A stretch of DNA of 64,000 bases from Sphingopyxis sp. H050 (lineage in GTDB: Bacteria; Pseudomonadota; Alphaproteobacteria; Sphingomonadales; Sphingomonadaceae). The notes under the pieces were generated by a model, which worked only from the letters and a program-made list of their open reading frames with translations, was not told where the DNA came from and did no database searches. The first letter of the stretch is position 1; each line of letters opens with the position of its first letter. A program made the position numbers and the translations under genes. Below are positions 35,266 to 43,809 of the stretch, one piece after another. The stretch lies in contig NZ_LNRZ01000010.1 of NCBI RefSeq assembly GCF_001468265.1, positions 107,146 through 171,145 of the forward strand, written 5' to 3'.

Positions 35266-35974
35266 TCCCGACGCCGACAGGCCGCAGATCCGGGTCGGCG
35301 ACACCGCTTGGCCGGTGCGGATCGTCCATCACGCCCAGTCGCGCCGCTACAAGCTGATCTTCGACGGCGCGCGCGGCGAGCTGCGCCTCACCCTGCCGCG
35401 CCGCGCGAGCGCGGTGCGCGCGCTCAAATGGGCGAGCGAGCAACAGGACTGGCTCGCCGAGCAGGTCGGCAAGAGCGCCGCGCCGGTGCTGGTCGGTCCG
35501 GGCGCGTCGGTGCCGCTGTTCGGTATCGCACGCCGCGTCGAGTGGAACCCCGCTGCGCCGCGCGCGGTGCGGCTACGGGATGATGCGTTGCTCGTCGGCG
35601 GTCCCGTCGACACCGTCGGCCGTCGCGTCGAACGCTGGCTGAAGGGGCAGGCGCTCGAGCTGATGGAGCGGGAGAGCCGCGAGATTGCGGCGCGCGCGGG
35701 GCTTTGCGTCGGCCGCGTCGGGGTCGGCGATCCGCGCAGCCGCTGGGGCAGCTGCACCCACGACGGCGACCTGCGCTATAGCTGGCGGCTGGTGATGGCG
35801 CCCGATCATGTCCGCCGAGCGACCGTCGCGCACGAGGTCGCGCATCTGCGCCATATGGATCATGGCGCCGACTTTCATGCGCTGGTCGACGATCTGCACG
35901 ACGGCGACGTCGGCGCAGCGCGCGCCTGGCTGCGCCGCGAAGGGCGCGGCCTGCACCGCTATCGCTTCAGCTAA
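35246..35974 (+). CDS. YgjP-like M48 metalloprotease
   Basis: About 242 residues of the DUF45/YgjP family. Zinc motif HEVAHLRHMDHG (HExxH with a downstream His), preceded by GDPRSRWGSCTHDGDLRYSWRL typical of the family. I use TTG 35246, with GGAGA at a good distance and a 20-base overlap with the YcgN gene; the upstream frame to 35099 is a shadow of that gene. The stop TAA overlaps the stop of convergent PBP1A. Confidence 0.82.
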   Translation: MSNAWFSPDADRPQIRVGDTAWPVRIVHHAQSRRYKLIFDGARGELRLTLPRRASAVRALKWASEQQDWLAEQVGKSAAPVLVGPGASVPLFGIARRVEWNPAAPRAVRLRDDALLVGGPVDTVGRRVERWLKGQALELMERESREIAARAGLCVGRVGVGDPRSRWGSCTHDGDLRYSWRLVMAPDHVRRATVAHEVAHLRHMDHGADFHALVDDLHDGDVGAARAWLRREGRGLHRYRFS

Positions 35975-38142
35975 TTGGGCTCACCGTTCGCCGGACGCGG
36001 CGGCGGCGATGCCTTGGGCGCCGGCACCGTGACGATCTTGCCCTGCGGCCCGCTCTTGGGTGCGCCATTGTCTGCCGGCCGGCGGCCGGTCTGTTCCTCG
36101 ATCCACTGCTGGTTGAGCACCGGCCCGCCCTCGTCGCCGGTCGGCGGCGGCGCGTCGGCGGGCGGTGGCGACAGGTCATAGGGCAGCTCGATCGGCATGC
36201 CATTCTCGTCGACCAGCCCCCCCTCGCCGGGCTCGCCCATATAGGCGTCGCCTTCTTCCTCCAGCTGCCATTCGGGCAGCACGACCTCGGTATCGAACGC
36301 CTCGACCGGGCGCCGCGCGACCGCGACGCGCATATAGTCGGCAAAGGCCTTGGCGGGTGCGCGGCCGCCCTGCAGCCCGCCGACCGGCCGGGCGTCGTCG
36401 CGGCCCATCCACACGCCGGTGGTCAGCCCGCTCGAGAAACCGAGGAACCAGCCGTCCTTGTTGCTCGACGTCGTGCCGGTCTTGCCCGCTACGGGGCGGC
36501 CGATCTGCGCCGCCTTGCCGGTGCCGGTGTTGACCGCGGTCTGGAGCAGGTCGGTGATCCCCGCGGCGACCCAATTGTCGACCAGCACCTGTCCGTTCGA
36601 CGCGGGGCGCTGATAGAGCAGGCGGCCGTCGGCGGTCGTCACCTTGGTGATGCCGTAAGGCTGCACCGACACGCCCTTGCGCGACACCGCGGCAAAGGCG
36701 GCGGTCATGTCGATCACCCGCACCTCGGCGCTGCCGAGCACCATCGAGGGGTGGGTGTTGATCGGCGTCGTGATCCCGAAGCGCCGCGCCATGTTCGCGA
36801 CCGCCGAAAAACCGACTTCGTCGCCCAGCTTCGCCGCGACGGTGTTGACCGAATAGGCAAAGGCGGTGCGCAGATCCATCGCGCCGGCAAAACGCCCCGA
36901 CGAGTTGCGCGGGCTCCAGCCGTTGATCGTGATCGGCTCGTCGACGACCTGATCGTTCACCTTATAGCCCGCCTCGAGCGCGGCCATATAGACGAACAGC
37001 TTCCACGCCGACCCCGGCTGGCGCATCGCCTGCGTCGCGCGGTTGTAGTTGGAGCTGACATAGTCGGTGCCGCCGACCATCGCGCGCACCGCGCCGTCGC
37101 GGTCGATCGACACCAGCGCGCCCTGCACGCCCTTCGGGGTGTTCGCCTGGATCGACGCGGTCGCCGCGCGCTGCATATTGAGGTCGATCGTGGTGTACAC
37201 GTCGAGCGCTTCGCTGCCCTCGTCGATCAGCATGTCGAGCTGCGGCAGCGCCCAGTCGGTGAAATAGCGCGCGCTATTCTGTCCGGTTTCCTGCGCCATC
37301 TGGACGTCGGCGGGCTTGGCGCTATCGGCCTGCGCCTGCGTGATCACTCCGGCATCGACCATCACCGACAGCACGACGTCGGCGCGGCCGAGCGCCGCCT
37401 GCGCGTCGGCGGTCGGCGAATAGCGCGACGGCGCCTTCACGAGCCCCGCGATCACTGCGGCCTCGGACAGCGACATTTCGGTCGCGCTATGCCCGAAGAA
37501 GCGCCGCGAGGCGGCGTCGATGCCGTAACTGCCGCCGCCGAAATAGACCTTGTTGAGATAGAGCTCGAGCAGCTCGTCCTTCGAGAATTTCCACTCGAGC
37601 GCCATCGCCAGCACCATCTCGCGCGCCTTGCGCGTCCAGGTGTAGCTGTTCGACAAGAAGATGTTGCGCGCCAGCTGCTGGGTGATCGTCGACGCGCCCT
37701 GCATGCGGCGGCCGGTGCCGTAATTGCGCGCGGCGACCACCGCGGCGCGGCTCATGCCGACCGGATCTACGCCGGGGTGATAGCGAAAGCGCCGGTCCTC
37801 GACCGCGACCATGGCGTCCTGCATCACCTCCGGCGTTTCGCGCAGGGTCAGCCAGCGCCCGTAATTGGGCCCCAGCGACAGGAAGACGGTGCCATCGGCG
37901 GCGTGGATGCGGATCGTCTGCCCCGCGGGCGATTTCTTGAGCTCCTCGAAGCTCGGGATGCGCTGCACGGCGATGCCGACCGCCACCGCGACCGCGACCA
38001 GCCCGACGAAGGCGAGGCCAAGGCCCCAGCGGAACAGCCGCCGGAACCAGACACGGAATCGCGACGGGGTCGTGGACGGGCCACTCCCCCGGGTCGACGC
38101 TGACGATTTACCTGCGGATGCCTGCTGTCGTTCGCGGCGCAA
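35971..38142 (-). CDS. Penicillin-binding protein 1A (bifunctional)
   Basis: Peptidoglycan glycosyltransferase/transpeptidase, 723 residues. Cytosolic basic N-terminus, one transmembrane helix (about 38-60). GT51 domain with the catalytic Glu in VAVEDRRF (E115) and STITQQLARN. Transpeptidase domain with SAWK (S378-K381), SVN (431-433) and KTG (554-556). The Pro-rich C-terminus has no fold I can see. The start is TTG 38142 with AAGGAA upstream; no ATG is available before the membrane helix. Confidence 0.93.
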   Translation of the reverse strand: MRRERQQASAGKSSASTRGSGPSTTPSRFRVWFRRLFRWGLGLAFVGLVAVAVAVGIAVQRIPSFEELKKSPAGQTIRIHAADGTVFLSLGPNYGRWLTLRETPEVMQDAMVAVEDRRFRYHPGVDPVGMSRAAVVAARNYGTGRRMQGASTITQQLARNIFLSNSYTWTRKAREMVLAMALEWKFSKDELLELYLNKVYFGGGSYGIDAASRRFFGHSATEMSLSEAAVIAGLVKAPSRYSPTADAQAALGRADVVLSVMVDAGVITQAQADSAKPADVQMAQETGQNSARYFTDWALPQLDMLIDEGSEALDVYTTIDLNMQRAATASIQANTPKGVQGALVSIDRDGAVRAMVGGTDYVSSNYNRATQAMRQPGSAWKLFVYMAALEAGYKVNDQVVDEPITINGWSPRNSSGRFAGAMDLRTAFAYSVNTVAAKLGDEVGFSAVANMARRFGITTPINTHPSMVLGSAEVRVIDMTAAFAAVSRKGVSVQPYGITKVTTADGRLLYQRPASNGQVLVDNWVAAGITDLLQTAVNTGTGKAAQIGRPVAGKTGTTSSNKDGWFLGFSSGLTTGVWMGRDDARPVGGLQGGRAPAKAFADYMRVAVARRPVEAFDTEVVLPEWQLEEEGDAYMGEPGEGGLVDENGMPIELPYDLSPPPADAPPPTGDEGGPVLNQQWIEEQTGRRPADNGAPKSGPQGKIVTVPAPKASPPPRPANGEPN

Positions 38143-38197
38143 AGCTGTGTGTTCCTTCCCTCACTGCGCCCCTGATGCGTCAGTGCCGGCGGGTTGG

Positions 38198-38605
38198 TTA
38201 GCTTTCGCCGGTGTCCGCCTCATCCTGCCCGCGCTCGGCGAAGTCAAGCGCCGCGCTGTTGATGCAATAGCGCAGGCCGGTCGGCCCGGGGCCGTCGGGA
38301 AAGACATGGCCCAGATGACCTTCGCATTTCGCGCAGCGTACTTCGGTGCGGATCATGCCGTGGCTGCGGTCGGTCAGTTCGGTGACGGCATCGCCCGCGG
38401 CGGGCGCGGTATAGCTCGGCCAGCCGGACCCGCTGTCATATTTGGTGCGGCTGTCGAACAGCGGTTCGCCGCAACCGGCGCAGCGATAGACGCCGTCGCC
38501 CTTGTGGTCGGTATATTTGCCGGTGAACGCGCGCTCGGTGCCGCCCTCGCGGAGGACATGGTGCGCCATCGGATCGAGTTGCTTGTCGGTGTTGGGATCG
38601 GCCAT
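38198..38605 (-). CDS. msrB: Peptide methionine (R)-S-oxide reductase
   Basis: Reduces oxidised methionine in proteins. It has 135 residues. Zinc cysteines CAGC and CAKC; the catalytic Cys is in RYCINSAAL (C114). [10 protein letters not shown] and [11 protein letters not shown] are standard. ATG 38605. No signal peptide, so cytosolic. It stands between PBP1A and the flavoprotein operon, all on the minus strand. Confidence 0.96.
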   Translation of the reverse strand: MADPNTDKQLDPMAHHVLREGGTERAFTGKYTDHKGDGVYRCAGCGEPLFDSRTKYDSGSGWPSYTAPAAGDAVTELTDRSHGMIRTEVRCAKCEGHLGHVFPDGPGPTGLRYCINSAALDFAERGQDEADTGES

Positions 38606-38666
38606 GCGATGATCTCCTTCGTTGGGGCCAATATCGGTGCGAAGCCGGGGTGTCGCAAGGGGCGGA

Positions 38667-39767
38667 TCAGCCGGCGTCGATCCGCGTCATGCGCGATGCC
38701 ATTCGCACCAGCGGGGGAAAAAGTGACGCCAGCGACACCATCGGCGCGGCGGTCGCCCGCGCTTCTCCCGCCCGCCAGGCGAGGTTCGCCAGCGCAAAGG
38801 GGCGCCGCATCCGGGACGCGAGCTGCTTCTGGAAGGCCGGGGCCGCATCGGCTCCCGCGCGATGCCAGGCAGCCACCGCGGCCCCGGCGCTGGCGATCGC
38901 CAGTCCCATGCCTTCGCCGGCCAGCGACGGAATTACCCCCGCCTGGTCGCCGAGCCTGAACAGGCCGGCCGACGTCTCGGCGGTCCGCCAGCCATAGGGG
39001 ACATGGCCGATCGCATCGACGCTGCGCGACCAGTCGGCATAGGCCAGCCGTGCGCCCAAATGCGGCAGCCCGTCGCCGAGCGCGCGCAGCAGCGCTGCGG
39101 GATCGCCGCCCGCTTCGTCGAGCCGCGACTTGTGGACGGCCAGGCACAGGTTGCCGCTGCCGTCCTCCTGCCGCACCAGCCCGGCATAGCCGCGGTCGAA
39201 GAGGTGCAATTCGACCGCGTCGCCGACCAGGCGGTCGAGGGCAGGGTGCGCGGGCAGCCGCAGCCGCAGTCCGATGACCGGATCGCCGCGCTGCCATTCG
39301 CCGGGCTCGCGGGCAAAGCCGCGAAAGCCGTGCTTGCCCGCCGCGAGGAAGAGCGAAGGCGCGGCCAGTGACGCGCCGTCGCGCGTCTGCACCGCGCCGC
39401 CGTCCAGCGCCGTCGCATGCACCCCGCGCTCCAGCCCGGCGCCCGCGGCTTCGGCGGCCGCCTGCAACGCGCCGTCGAGCCGGTGCCGCGACACCCCCAT
39501 CGCCTCGCCAGGCAGCGGCGTTTCGCTCTGCCGCGCACCCGCGAACAGCCGCACGCTGCGCACCGCCTGCCCGCCGAGCGCCACCAGATCGATGCCGAGC
39601 GCGTCGAGCCGCGCGAGCGTCCGCCAGCTCAGAAAGCCGCCGCATAGCGCATCGCCCGTTTCCTTCGTGCGCTCGATCAGCAGCGTCTTCGCGCCGGCCC
39701 GCGCCAGCCCGATCGCCGCGGCCGAGCCGGCTGGCCCGGCGCCGACGACGATGGCGTCCTGCGTCAC
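38667..39767 (-). CDS. FAD-dependent oxidoreductase, third gene of the type III PKS operon
   Basis: 366 residues of the geranylgeranyl-reductase/aromatic hydroxylase class. FAD motif [19 protein letters not shown] at the N-terminus, the second FAD block [20 protein letters not shown]. Start GTG 39767 overlaps the methyltransferase stop by four bases (GTGA); the frame continues upstream only as an antisense-free shadow of that gene. In PKS clusters such enzymes hydroxylate the aromatic polyketide; here that is inferred from context. Confidence 0.87.
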   Translation of the reverse strand: MTQDAIVVGAGPAGSAAAIGLARAGAKTLLIERTKETGDALCGGFLSWRTLARLDALGIDLVALGGQAVRSVRLFAGARQSETPLPGEAMGVSRHRLDGALQAAAEAAGAGLERGVHATALDGGAVQTRDGASLAAPSLFLAAGKHGFRGFAREPGEWQRGDPVIGLRLRLPAHPALDRLVGDAVELHLFDRGYAGLVRQEDGSGNLCLAVHKSRLDEAGGDPAALLRALGDGLPHLGARLAYADWSRSVDAIGHVPYGWRTAETSAGLFRLGDQAGVIPSLAGEGMGLAIASAGAAVAAWHRAGADAAPAFQKQLASRMRRPFALANLAWRAGEARATAAPMVSLASLFPPLVRMASRMTRIDAG

Positions 39768-40477
39768 CGGATGCGCTCGACGCAGAGGCGATAGGGGAAG
39801 CTGCGAAAGATGCGGCATTGGCCCGCGGTGTCAGGCAGCGCTTCGGCGAGCATCGCCCGCCATTCGGCGCGGCGGAAGCTGCGCCCGACCGAGAGTTGCC
39901 CGTCGCGGCGCACGATCGGATCGGCGAACGCCAGCACCGCAAGCAGCGGAAAACCCATGAAGGGCAGGCGCTGGCGGTGCAGGTCGTTGACCAGCCAGCC
40001 GCGCGCGCATTCCTTGTCCATGAAGCGCAGATATTCGCTGCGCTGCACCGGCGTCATATGATGGGTGACGAGGCTGGACAGGATGATGTCCCACCCCTGC
40101 CCCGCCAGATCGCGATAGTCGCCGGTGACCAGCGTTGCGCGGCCGGCGAGCTTCGCATCGGCAACCGGCGCGCTCTTCGGATTGAGGTCGACCCCGACAA
40201 GGTCCAGCGGCACCCCGCGCGCATCGCCCCAGCGCGCGATGCGCGCCAGCATGTCGCCCGCGCCGAACCCCACGTCGAGAATGCGCCACGGCTTCGCACC
40301 GACCCCGCGCGCGCGCACCCGCTCCAGAAAGCCGACCGTCGGCCGCCGCGCCAGGGTCAGCGCGTTGACGCGCGACAGGTCGGCGAGCACCCTGGCATAG
40401 CGATCGGGCGGCAGCTCGGCGGCGTCCATCTCCTCCTCGCGCGCGATCGGTTCGGCGAGGCTGGCGAAGGGGTTCAT
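39764..40477 (-). CDS. SAM-dependent methyltransferase, second gene of the type III PKS operon
   Basis: 237 residues, class I Rossmann methyltransferase. SAM motif I is ILDVGFGAGDML, with the acidic residue in VGVDLNP and LVTGDYRDL following. The ATG overlaps the PKS stop (ATGA) and its own stop overlaps the next GTG, so the three products should be made together. It resembles Srs-type O-methyltransferases in position; target not determined. Confidence 0.87.
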   Translation of the reverse strand: MNPFASLAEPIAREEEMDAAELPPDRYARVLADLSRVNALTLARRPTVGFLERVRARGVGAKPWRILDVGFGAGDMLARIARWGDARGVPLDLVGVDLNPKSAPVADAKLAGRATLVTGDYRDLAGQGWDIILSSLVTHHMTPVQRSEYLRFMDKECARGWLVNDLHRQRLPFMGFPLLAVLAFADPIVRRDGQLSVGRSFRRAEWRAMLAEALPDTAGQCRIFRSFPYRLCVERIR

Positions 40478-41541
40478 GCGCCGAACCGGATCGCCTCGGC
40501 GGCGAGGCCGGGGCCGAAGGCGACCGCAATCCCCTGCCCTTCGGCGCCGCGCGCCATCATCTCGGCGAGCACGAACAGGATCGTCGCCGACGACATATTG
40601 CCGAAGCGCGCCAGCACCGACCGGCTGTCGGCGAGCGCTTCGGGCGGGACGGCGAGGGCATGTTCGACGGCATCGAGGACCGAGCGCCCCCCGGCGTGGA
40701 TCGCGAGCAACGCGGGCGCCGCGCCATCGCCGAACAGCCTTTCGCGGACCGCCGGCGCGGCCAGCGCCTCGCGGAGGCGCCCGGGCACCTCGCCCGACAG
40801 GTGCATCGCAAAACCGGTGTCGCCGATATGCCAGCGGATCAGCTCTTCGCTGTCGTCGAGCGCGAGGCTGATGCCTTCGCCGAGTTCGAGACCGCCCGGA
40901 TCGGCCGAAACGATCCCCGCCGCCGCGCCGTCGCTGAACTGGAGCATCGCGAGCAGGGGCTCGGGCTTGTCCTCCAGCTGCAAGTGCAGCGTCGACAGCT
41001 CGACGCTCACCACCAGCACCACCGCTTGCGGTTCGGAGCGCACGATATGCCGCGCGGTGCGCAGCGCGGTAACCCCCGCGTAGCAGCCCATGAAGCCGAT
41101 CAGCACGCGCTCGACCGTCGCCGAAAGCCCCAGCCGCCGTGCAAGGATCTGGTCGATCCCCGGCGCGACGAACCCCGTGCAGCTGGCAACGACGATATGC
41201 GTCACCCGCGCCGGATCGAACGCATCGCCGAGCTTGGCGATCGCCTGCAACGCCAGTTCGGGGGCATGTTCGGCATAGGCGGTCATGCGCGCCGAGGTCG
41301 GAGGCAGGCCGGGGACGTCGTAGAAGCCGCCGGGCGCGACGGGCGATCCGCCGCCGGACGTCGGGGGCAGGACCGACCAGCGATGATCGATTCCGGAGCG
41401 TCCGGCCATCCGCGAGAACAGCGCACGGATGCGCTCGTCGGTCAGGCGCGGGGTCGCCCAGTCGATGAAGGCCTGATGGATATCATGGGTCGGGACCGCG
41501 GTGGCCAGGGCGTTGAGATGGGGGAGCGGGGGGAGGCTCAT
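40474..41541 (-). CDS. Type III polyketide synthase (chalcone synthase-like)
   Basis: Homodimeric condensing enzyme extending an acyl-CoA with malonyl-CoA. It has 355 residues. The Cys-His-Asn triad is C153 (GFMGCYAG), H282 (AIHAGGRSVL) and N315 (RFGNMSSAT); the terminal loop AFGPGLA corresponds to GFGPG. It groups by eye with bacterial alkylresorcinol/alkylpyrone synthases rather than plant CHS. ATG 41541 (MSLPPLPHLN); the frame upstream to 41997 is unsupported. First gene of a coupled operon and divergent from DUF4402. Confidence 0.9.
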   Translation of the reverse strand: MSLPPLPHLNALATAVPTHDIHQAFIDWATPRLTDERIRALFSRMAGRSGIDHRWSVLPPTSGGGSPVAPGGFYDVPGLPPTSARMTAYAEHAPELALQAIAKLGDAFDPARVTHIVVASCTGFVAPGIDQILARRLGLSATVERVLIGFMGCYAGVTALRTARHIVRSEPQAVVLVVSVELSTLHLQLEDKPEPLLAMLQFSDGAAAGIVSADPGGLELGEGISLALDDSEELIRWHIGDTGFAMHLSGEVPGRLREALAAPAVRERLFGDGAAPALLAIHAGGRSVLDAVEHALAVPPEALADSRSVLARFGNMSSATILFVLAEMMARGAEGQGIAVAFGPGLAAEAIRFGA

Positions 41542-41598
41542 CAGGCGCTGGTTAGACCCAAATGGGGCCCTCCGCCAGCGGAATGGGGCGAAGGCGGT

Positions 41599-41615
41599 TT
41601 TACGCGGGATTAACC
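41599..41615 (+). promoter_or_regulatory. CtrA-like motif between the PKS and DUF4402 genes
   Basis: TTTA-n7-TTAACC (41599-41615) differs by one base from the CtrA consensus TTAA-n7-TTAA and carries the favoured TTAACC half. It lies in the 85-base divergent gap. Direct evidence of binding is absent. Confidence 0.35.
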
Positions 41616-41626
41616 ATGGCGCGGCT

Positions 41627-42154
41627 ATGGCGACAGGCGTGAAACTGCGCCTGATCCTTGGCCTGCCGCTGCTGCTCGCCGCGCCGTCTCCGGCGGCGGC
41701 GCAGTGCCTGCTGTGCGGCAAGGATGGCGGCGGCTCGGGCCTCGTCAAGCGCAAGGCCGAAACCCCGCTGCGCGTCGAGGTCGAAACCCAGCTCGACATG
41801 GGCCGCGTCGCGGCCGGAGCCGGCGGCGGCGAGGTCGAGATCGACCCGCTGACCGGCGCGCGGCGCGTGCGGGGCAATATCGTCGACCTCGGCGGCATGT
41901 CGCTCACCGGCACCGTCACCGTCAGCGGCGAACCCGGCGCCGAGGTGCGCGTCTTCCTGCCTCCGACGGTCGACCTCGAAAGCGGCGACGGCCGCACCGC
42001 ACGCGTCGTCGGCCTCGCGACCGACCTCGGCGCCGCGCCGCGGCTCGGCCCCGACGGTCGCTTGCAGTTCCGCTTCGGCGGCCGCCTGCAGGTCGCCGGC
42101 GCCAGCGGCGGCGACTATCGCGGCCGGATTCCGGTGACGGTGGAGTATCAGTAG
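41627..42154 (+). CDS. DUF4402 secreted protein
   Basis: 175 residues. Signal peptide (KLRLILGLPLLLAAPSPAAA-Q) and a DUF4402 beta-sandwich domain (DMGRVAAGAGGGEVEIDPLTG, LTGTVTVSGEPGAEVRVFLP, LQFRFGGRLQVAGASGGDYRG). Such domains resemble pilus or surface-structure subunits, but function is unproven. Cys residues QCLLCG follow the cleavage site. ATG 41627 chosen because it starts the signal peptide. Confidence 0.85.
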   Translation: MATGVKLRLILGLPLLLAAPSPAAAQCLLCGKDGGGSGLVKRKAETPLRVEVETQLDMGRVAAGAGGGEVEIDPLTGARRVRGNIVDLGGMSLTGTVTVSGEPGAEVRVFLPPTVDLESGDGRTARVVGLATDLGAAPRLGPDGRLQFRFGGRLQVAGASGGDYRGRIPVTVEYQ

Positions 42155-42184
42155 GACTCGCCGTCCGCTTCCGATCGCCGTGAA

Positions 42185-42436
42185 CTAGCGATGGCGGATA
42201 GTCTTGCTGTCCGCCTTCTTCGCCAGACGCCGAGTCCAAGCGATAAGTCGCCATATGAACACGGCCGCGACGGCGGCGGCGACAACCATCAGAAACGTTT
42301 GAACGCTACCGGACTCGACGTTCGAGGCCAGAAGGCCAAGAAGGGCGAGGATCAGGCCAAGGACATAGTTCGACCGGCTGACGCCATCGTCATAGCCCCG
42401 GTCGATCCATCGAAAAATGCCTGAAAGAATATCCAC
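42185..42436 (-). CDS. Small hypothetical membrane protein
   Basis: 83 residues from GTG 42436 (VDILSGIFRWIDRG). Two hydrophobic segments (YVLGLILALLGLLA and TFLMVVAAAVAAVFIWRLI) and a basic tail. Base composition is lower in G+C than its neighbours. Unrecognised family, no clear ribosome-binding site. Convergent with the DUF4402 gene. Confidence 0.5.
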   Translation of the reverse strand: MDILSGIFRWIDRGYDDGVSRSNYVLGLILALLGLLASNVESGSVQTFLMVVAAAVAAVFIWRLIAWTRRLAKKADSKTIRHR

Positions 42437-42477
42437 GGCCGGAAGCTATCAACATCGCAAGCGCGTGCAAGCGACGG

Positions 42478-43137
42478 TCAGCGCGTCCCGAACAACACCG
42501 TCCCCACGCGCACATGCGTCGCGCCCAGCATCACCGCGGTCTCATAATCGCCGCTCATCCCCATCGACCGCAGCGGCAGGCCGCGGCGCTCGGCGAGTTC
42601 GTCGAGCAGGGCGAAGTAGGGCGCGGGCTCGACGTCGGCGGGCGGGATCGCCATCAGCCCGTCGATCTTGAGGCCCGCCGCGGCCGCTTCGGCAAGCAAG
42701 GCGGGCAGGTCGGCGACCGCGCAGCCGCCCTTTTGGTCCTCGTCGCCGATATTGACCTGCACGAACAGCTGCGGCTGCTTCCCCGCCTTCGCGCAGGCCT
42801 TGGCAAGCGCCTGCACCAGCGACGAACGGTCGACGGAGTGCACTGCGTCGAACAGCGCCACCGCTTCCTCGGCCTTGTTCGACTGGAGCCGGCCGATCAG
42901 GTGGAGCACGACATCGGGGGTTTCGGCGCGCAGTGCGGGCCATTTTGCCGCGGCCTCCTGCACGCGATTCTCACCGAAATGGCGCTGCCCCGCCGCGATC
43001 AGCGGGCGGATCGCCGCCGCTTCGTGCGTTTTCGACACCGCGATCAGCTCGATATCGGCCGATTTGCGTTGCGCGCGCTTGGCCGCCGCCGCGATATTCG
43101 CTCTTACTTCGGCCAGCCGGTTCGCCGCGTCGCTCAT
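42478..43137 (-). CDS. yggS: YggS-family PLP-binding protein
   Basis: 219 residues, the alanine-racemase-like barrel of the PLP homeostasis protein family. PLP Lys in LIAVSKTHEA; FGENRVQEAAAKW, LIGRLQSNK, and the phosphate-binding SMGMSGDYE are family signatures. Buffers free PLP and affects amino- and keto-acid pools. ATG 43137, divergent from the ThiE-like gene by 57 bases. Confidence 0.93.
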   Translation of the reverse strand: MSDAANRLAEVRANIAAAAKRAQRKSADIELIAVSKTHEAAAIRPLIAAGQRHFGENRVQEAAAKWPALRAETPDVVLHLIGRLQSNKAEEAVALFDAVHSVDRSSLVQALAKACAKAGKQPQLFVQVNIGDEDQKGGCAVADLPALLAEAAAAGLKIDGLMAIPPADVEPAPYFALLDELAERRGLPLRSMGMSGDYETAVMLGATHVRVGTVLFGTR

Positions 43138-43194
43138 AGTCCGTTCCTCGAAGGGCGCGTTGCGTGCGCCCGCGACGCGCCTATAGAAAGGGCG

Positions 43195-43809
43195 ATGGTC
43201 CGGCGCCACCCCCTGCCTCTCCGCTGGCTGGTCAGCGACGAACGCGCCGCGGCGGGCATGATCACGCTCGCTGCGATCCTGCCGCCGGGCAGCGGCATCG
43301 TGCTGCGCCACGACGCGCTGAAGCCAGGCGCGCGCTGGCGGCTGGCGCGCCGCCTCGCGCGGATGGCGCGCGGGCGAAAGCTGGTCCTGCTGCTTGCCGG
43401 AGCGCCCGCAATGGCGAAGCGCTGGGGCGCCGATGGCGTCCATCTGCGCCAGCCGATGGCGGGCCGTGCGAAGCAGGCGCATCGCCTCGGTCTGATCGTC
43501 ACCATGCCGGTGCACGATGCGCGCGAGGCGCGCCGCGCCAGATGTGCGAAGGCCGATGGCGCCTTCATCTCGCCGCTGCATCGCACGCGCTCGCATCCCG
43601 GCGCGCCGCCGCTCGGACGCGCCGCATGGTTGCGGCTGGCGCGTCTGACCGGCGCAAAACCCGTCGCCCTTGGCGGCATGACTCCTGTGCACGCGCGTCG
43701 ACTAAAGCGCGCGAGCGGACTCAATCCCGGATGGGCGGCGATCGATGCTTGGGATGAAAAAGCGGCGAAGCGCCAAGCGCGTCAGAAGCGGAACGCGGTG
43801 CCCACATAG
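43195..43809 (+). CDS. Thiamine phosphate synthase-like (ThiE/TenI) protein
   Basis: 204 residues, a TIM-barrel phosphosynthase. Recognised by LRWLVSDERAAAG, GADGVHLRQP, FISPLHRTRSHPGAPPLG and PVALGGMTP. Several residues of canonical ThiE differ (very basic middle region), so it may be TenI-like or specialised. The last 28 bases overlap the convergent gene. No TPP riboswitch is visible upstream. Confidence 0.78.
   Translation: MVRRHPLPLRWLVSDERAAAGMITLAAILPPGSGIVLRHDALKPGARWRLARRLARMARGRKLVLLLAGAPAMAKRWGADGVHLRQPMAGRAKQAHRLGLIVTMPVHDAREARRARCAKADGAFISPLHRTRSHPGAPPLGRAAWLRLARLTGAKPVALGGMTPVHARRLKRASGLNPGWAAIDAWDEKAAKRQARQKRNAVPT

Noticed and set aside
41542..41997. 152-residue N-terminal extension of the type III PKS
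   Set aside because: Low-complexity text opposite the DUF4402 gene; the synthase has its normal length from 41541.
43138..43194. TPP riboswitch upstream of the ThiE-like gene
   Set aside because: 57-base gap without THI-box sequence.
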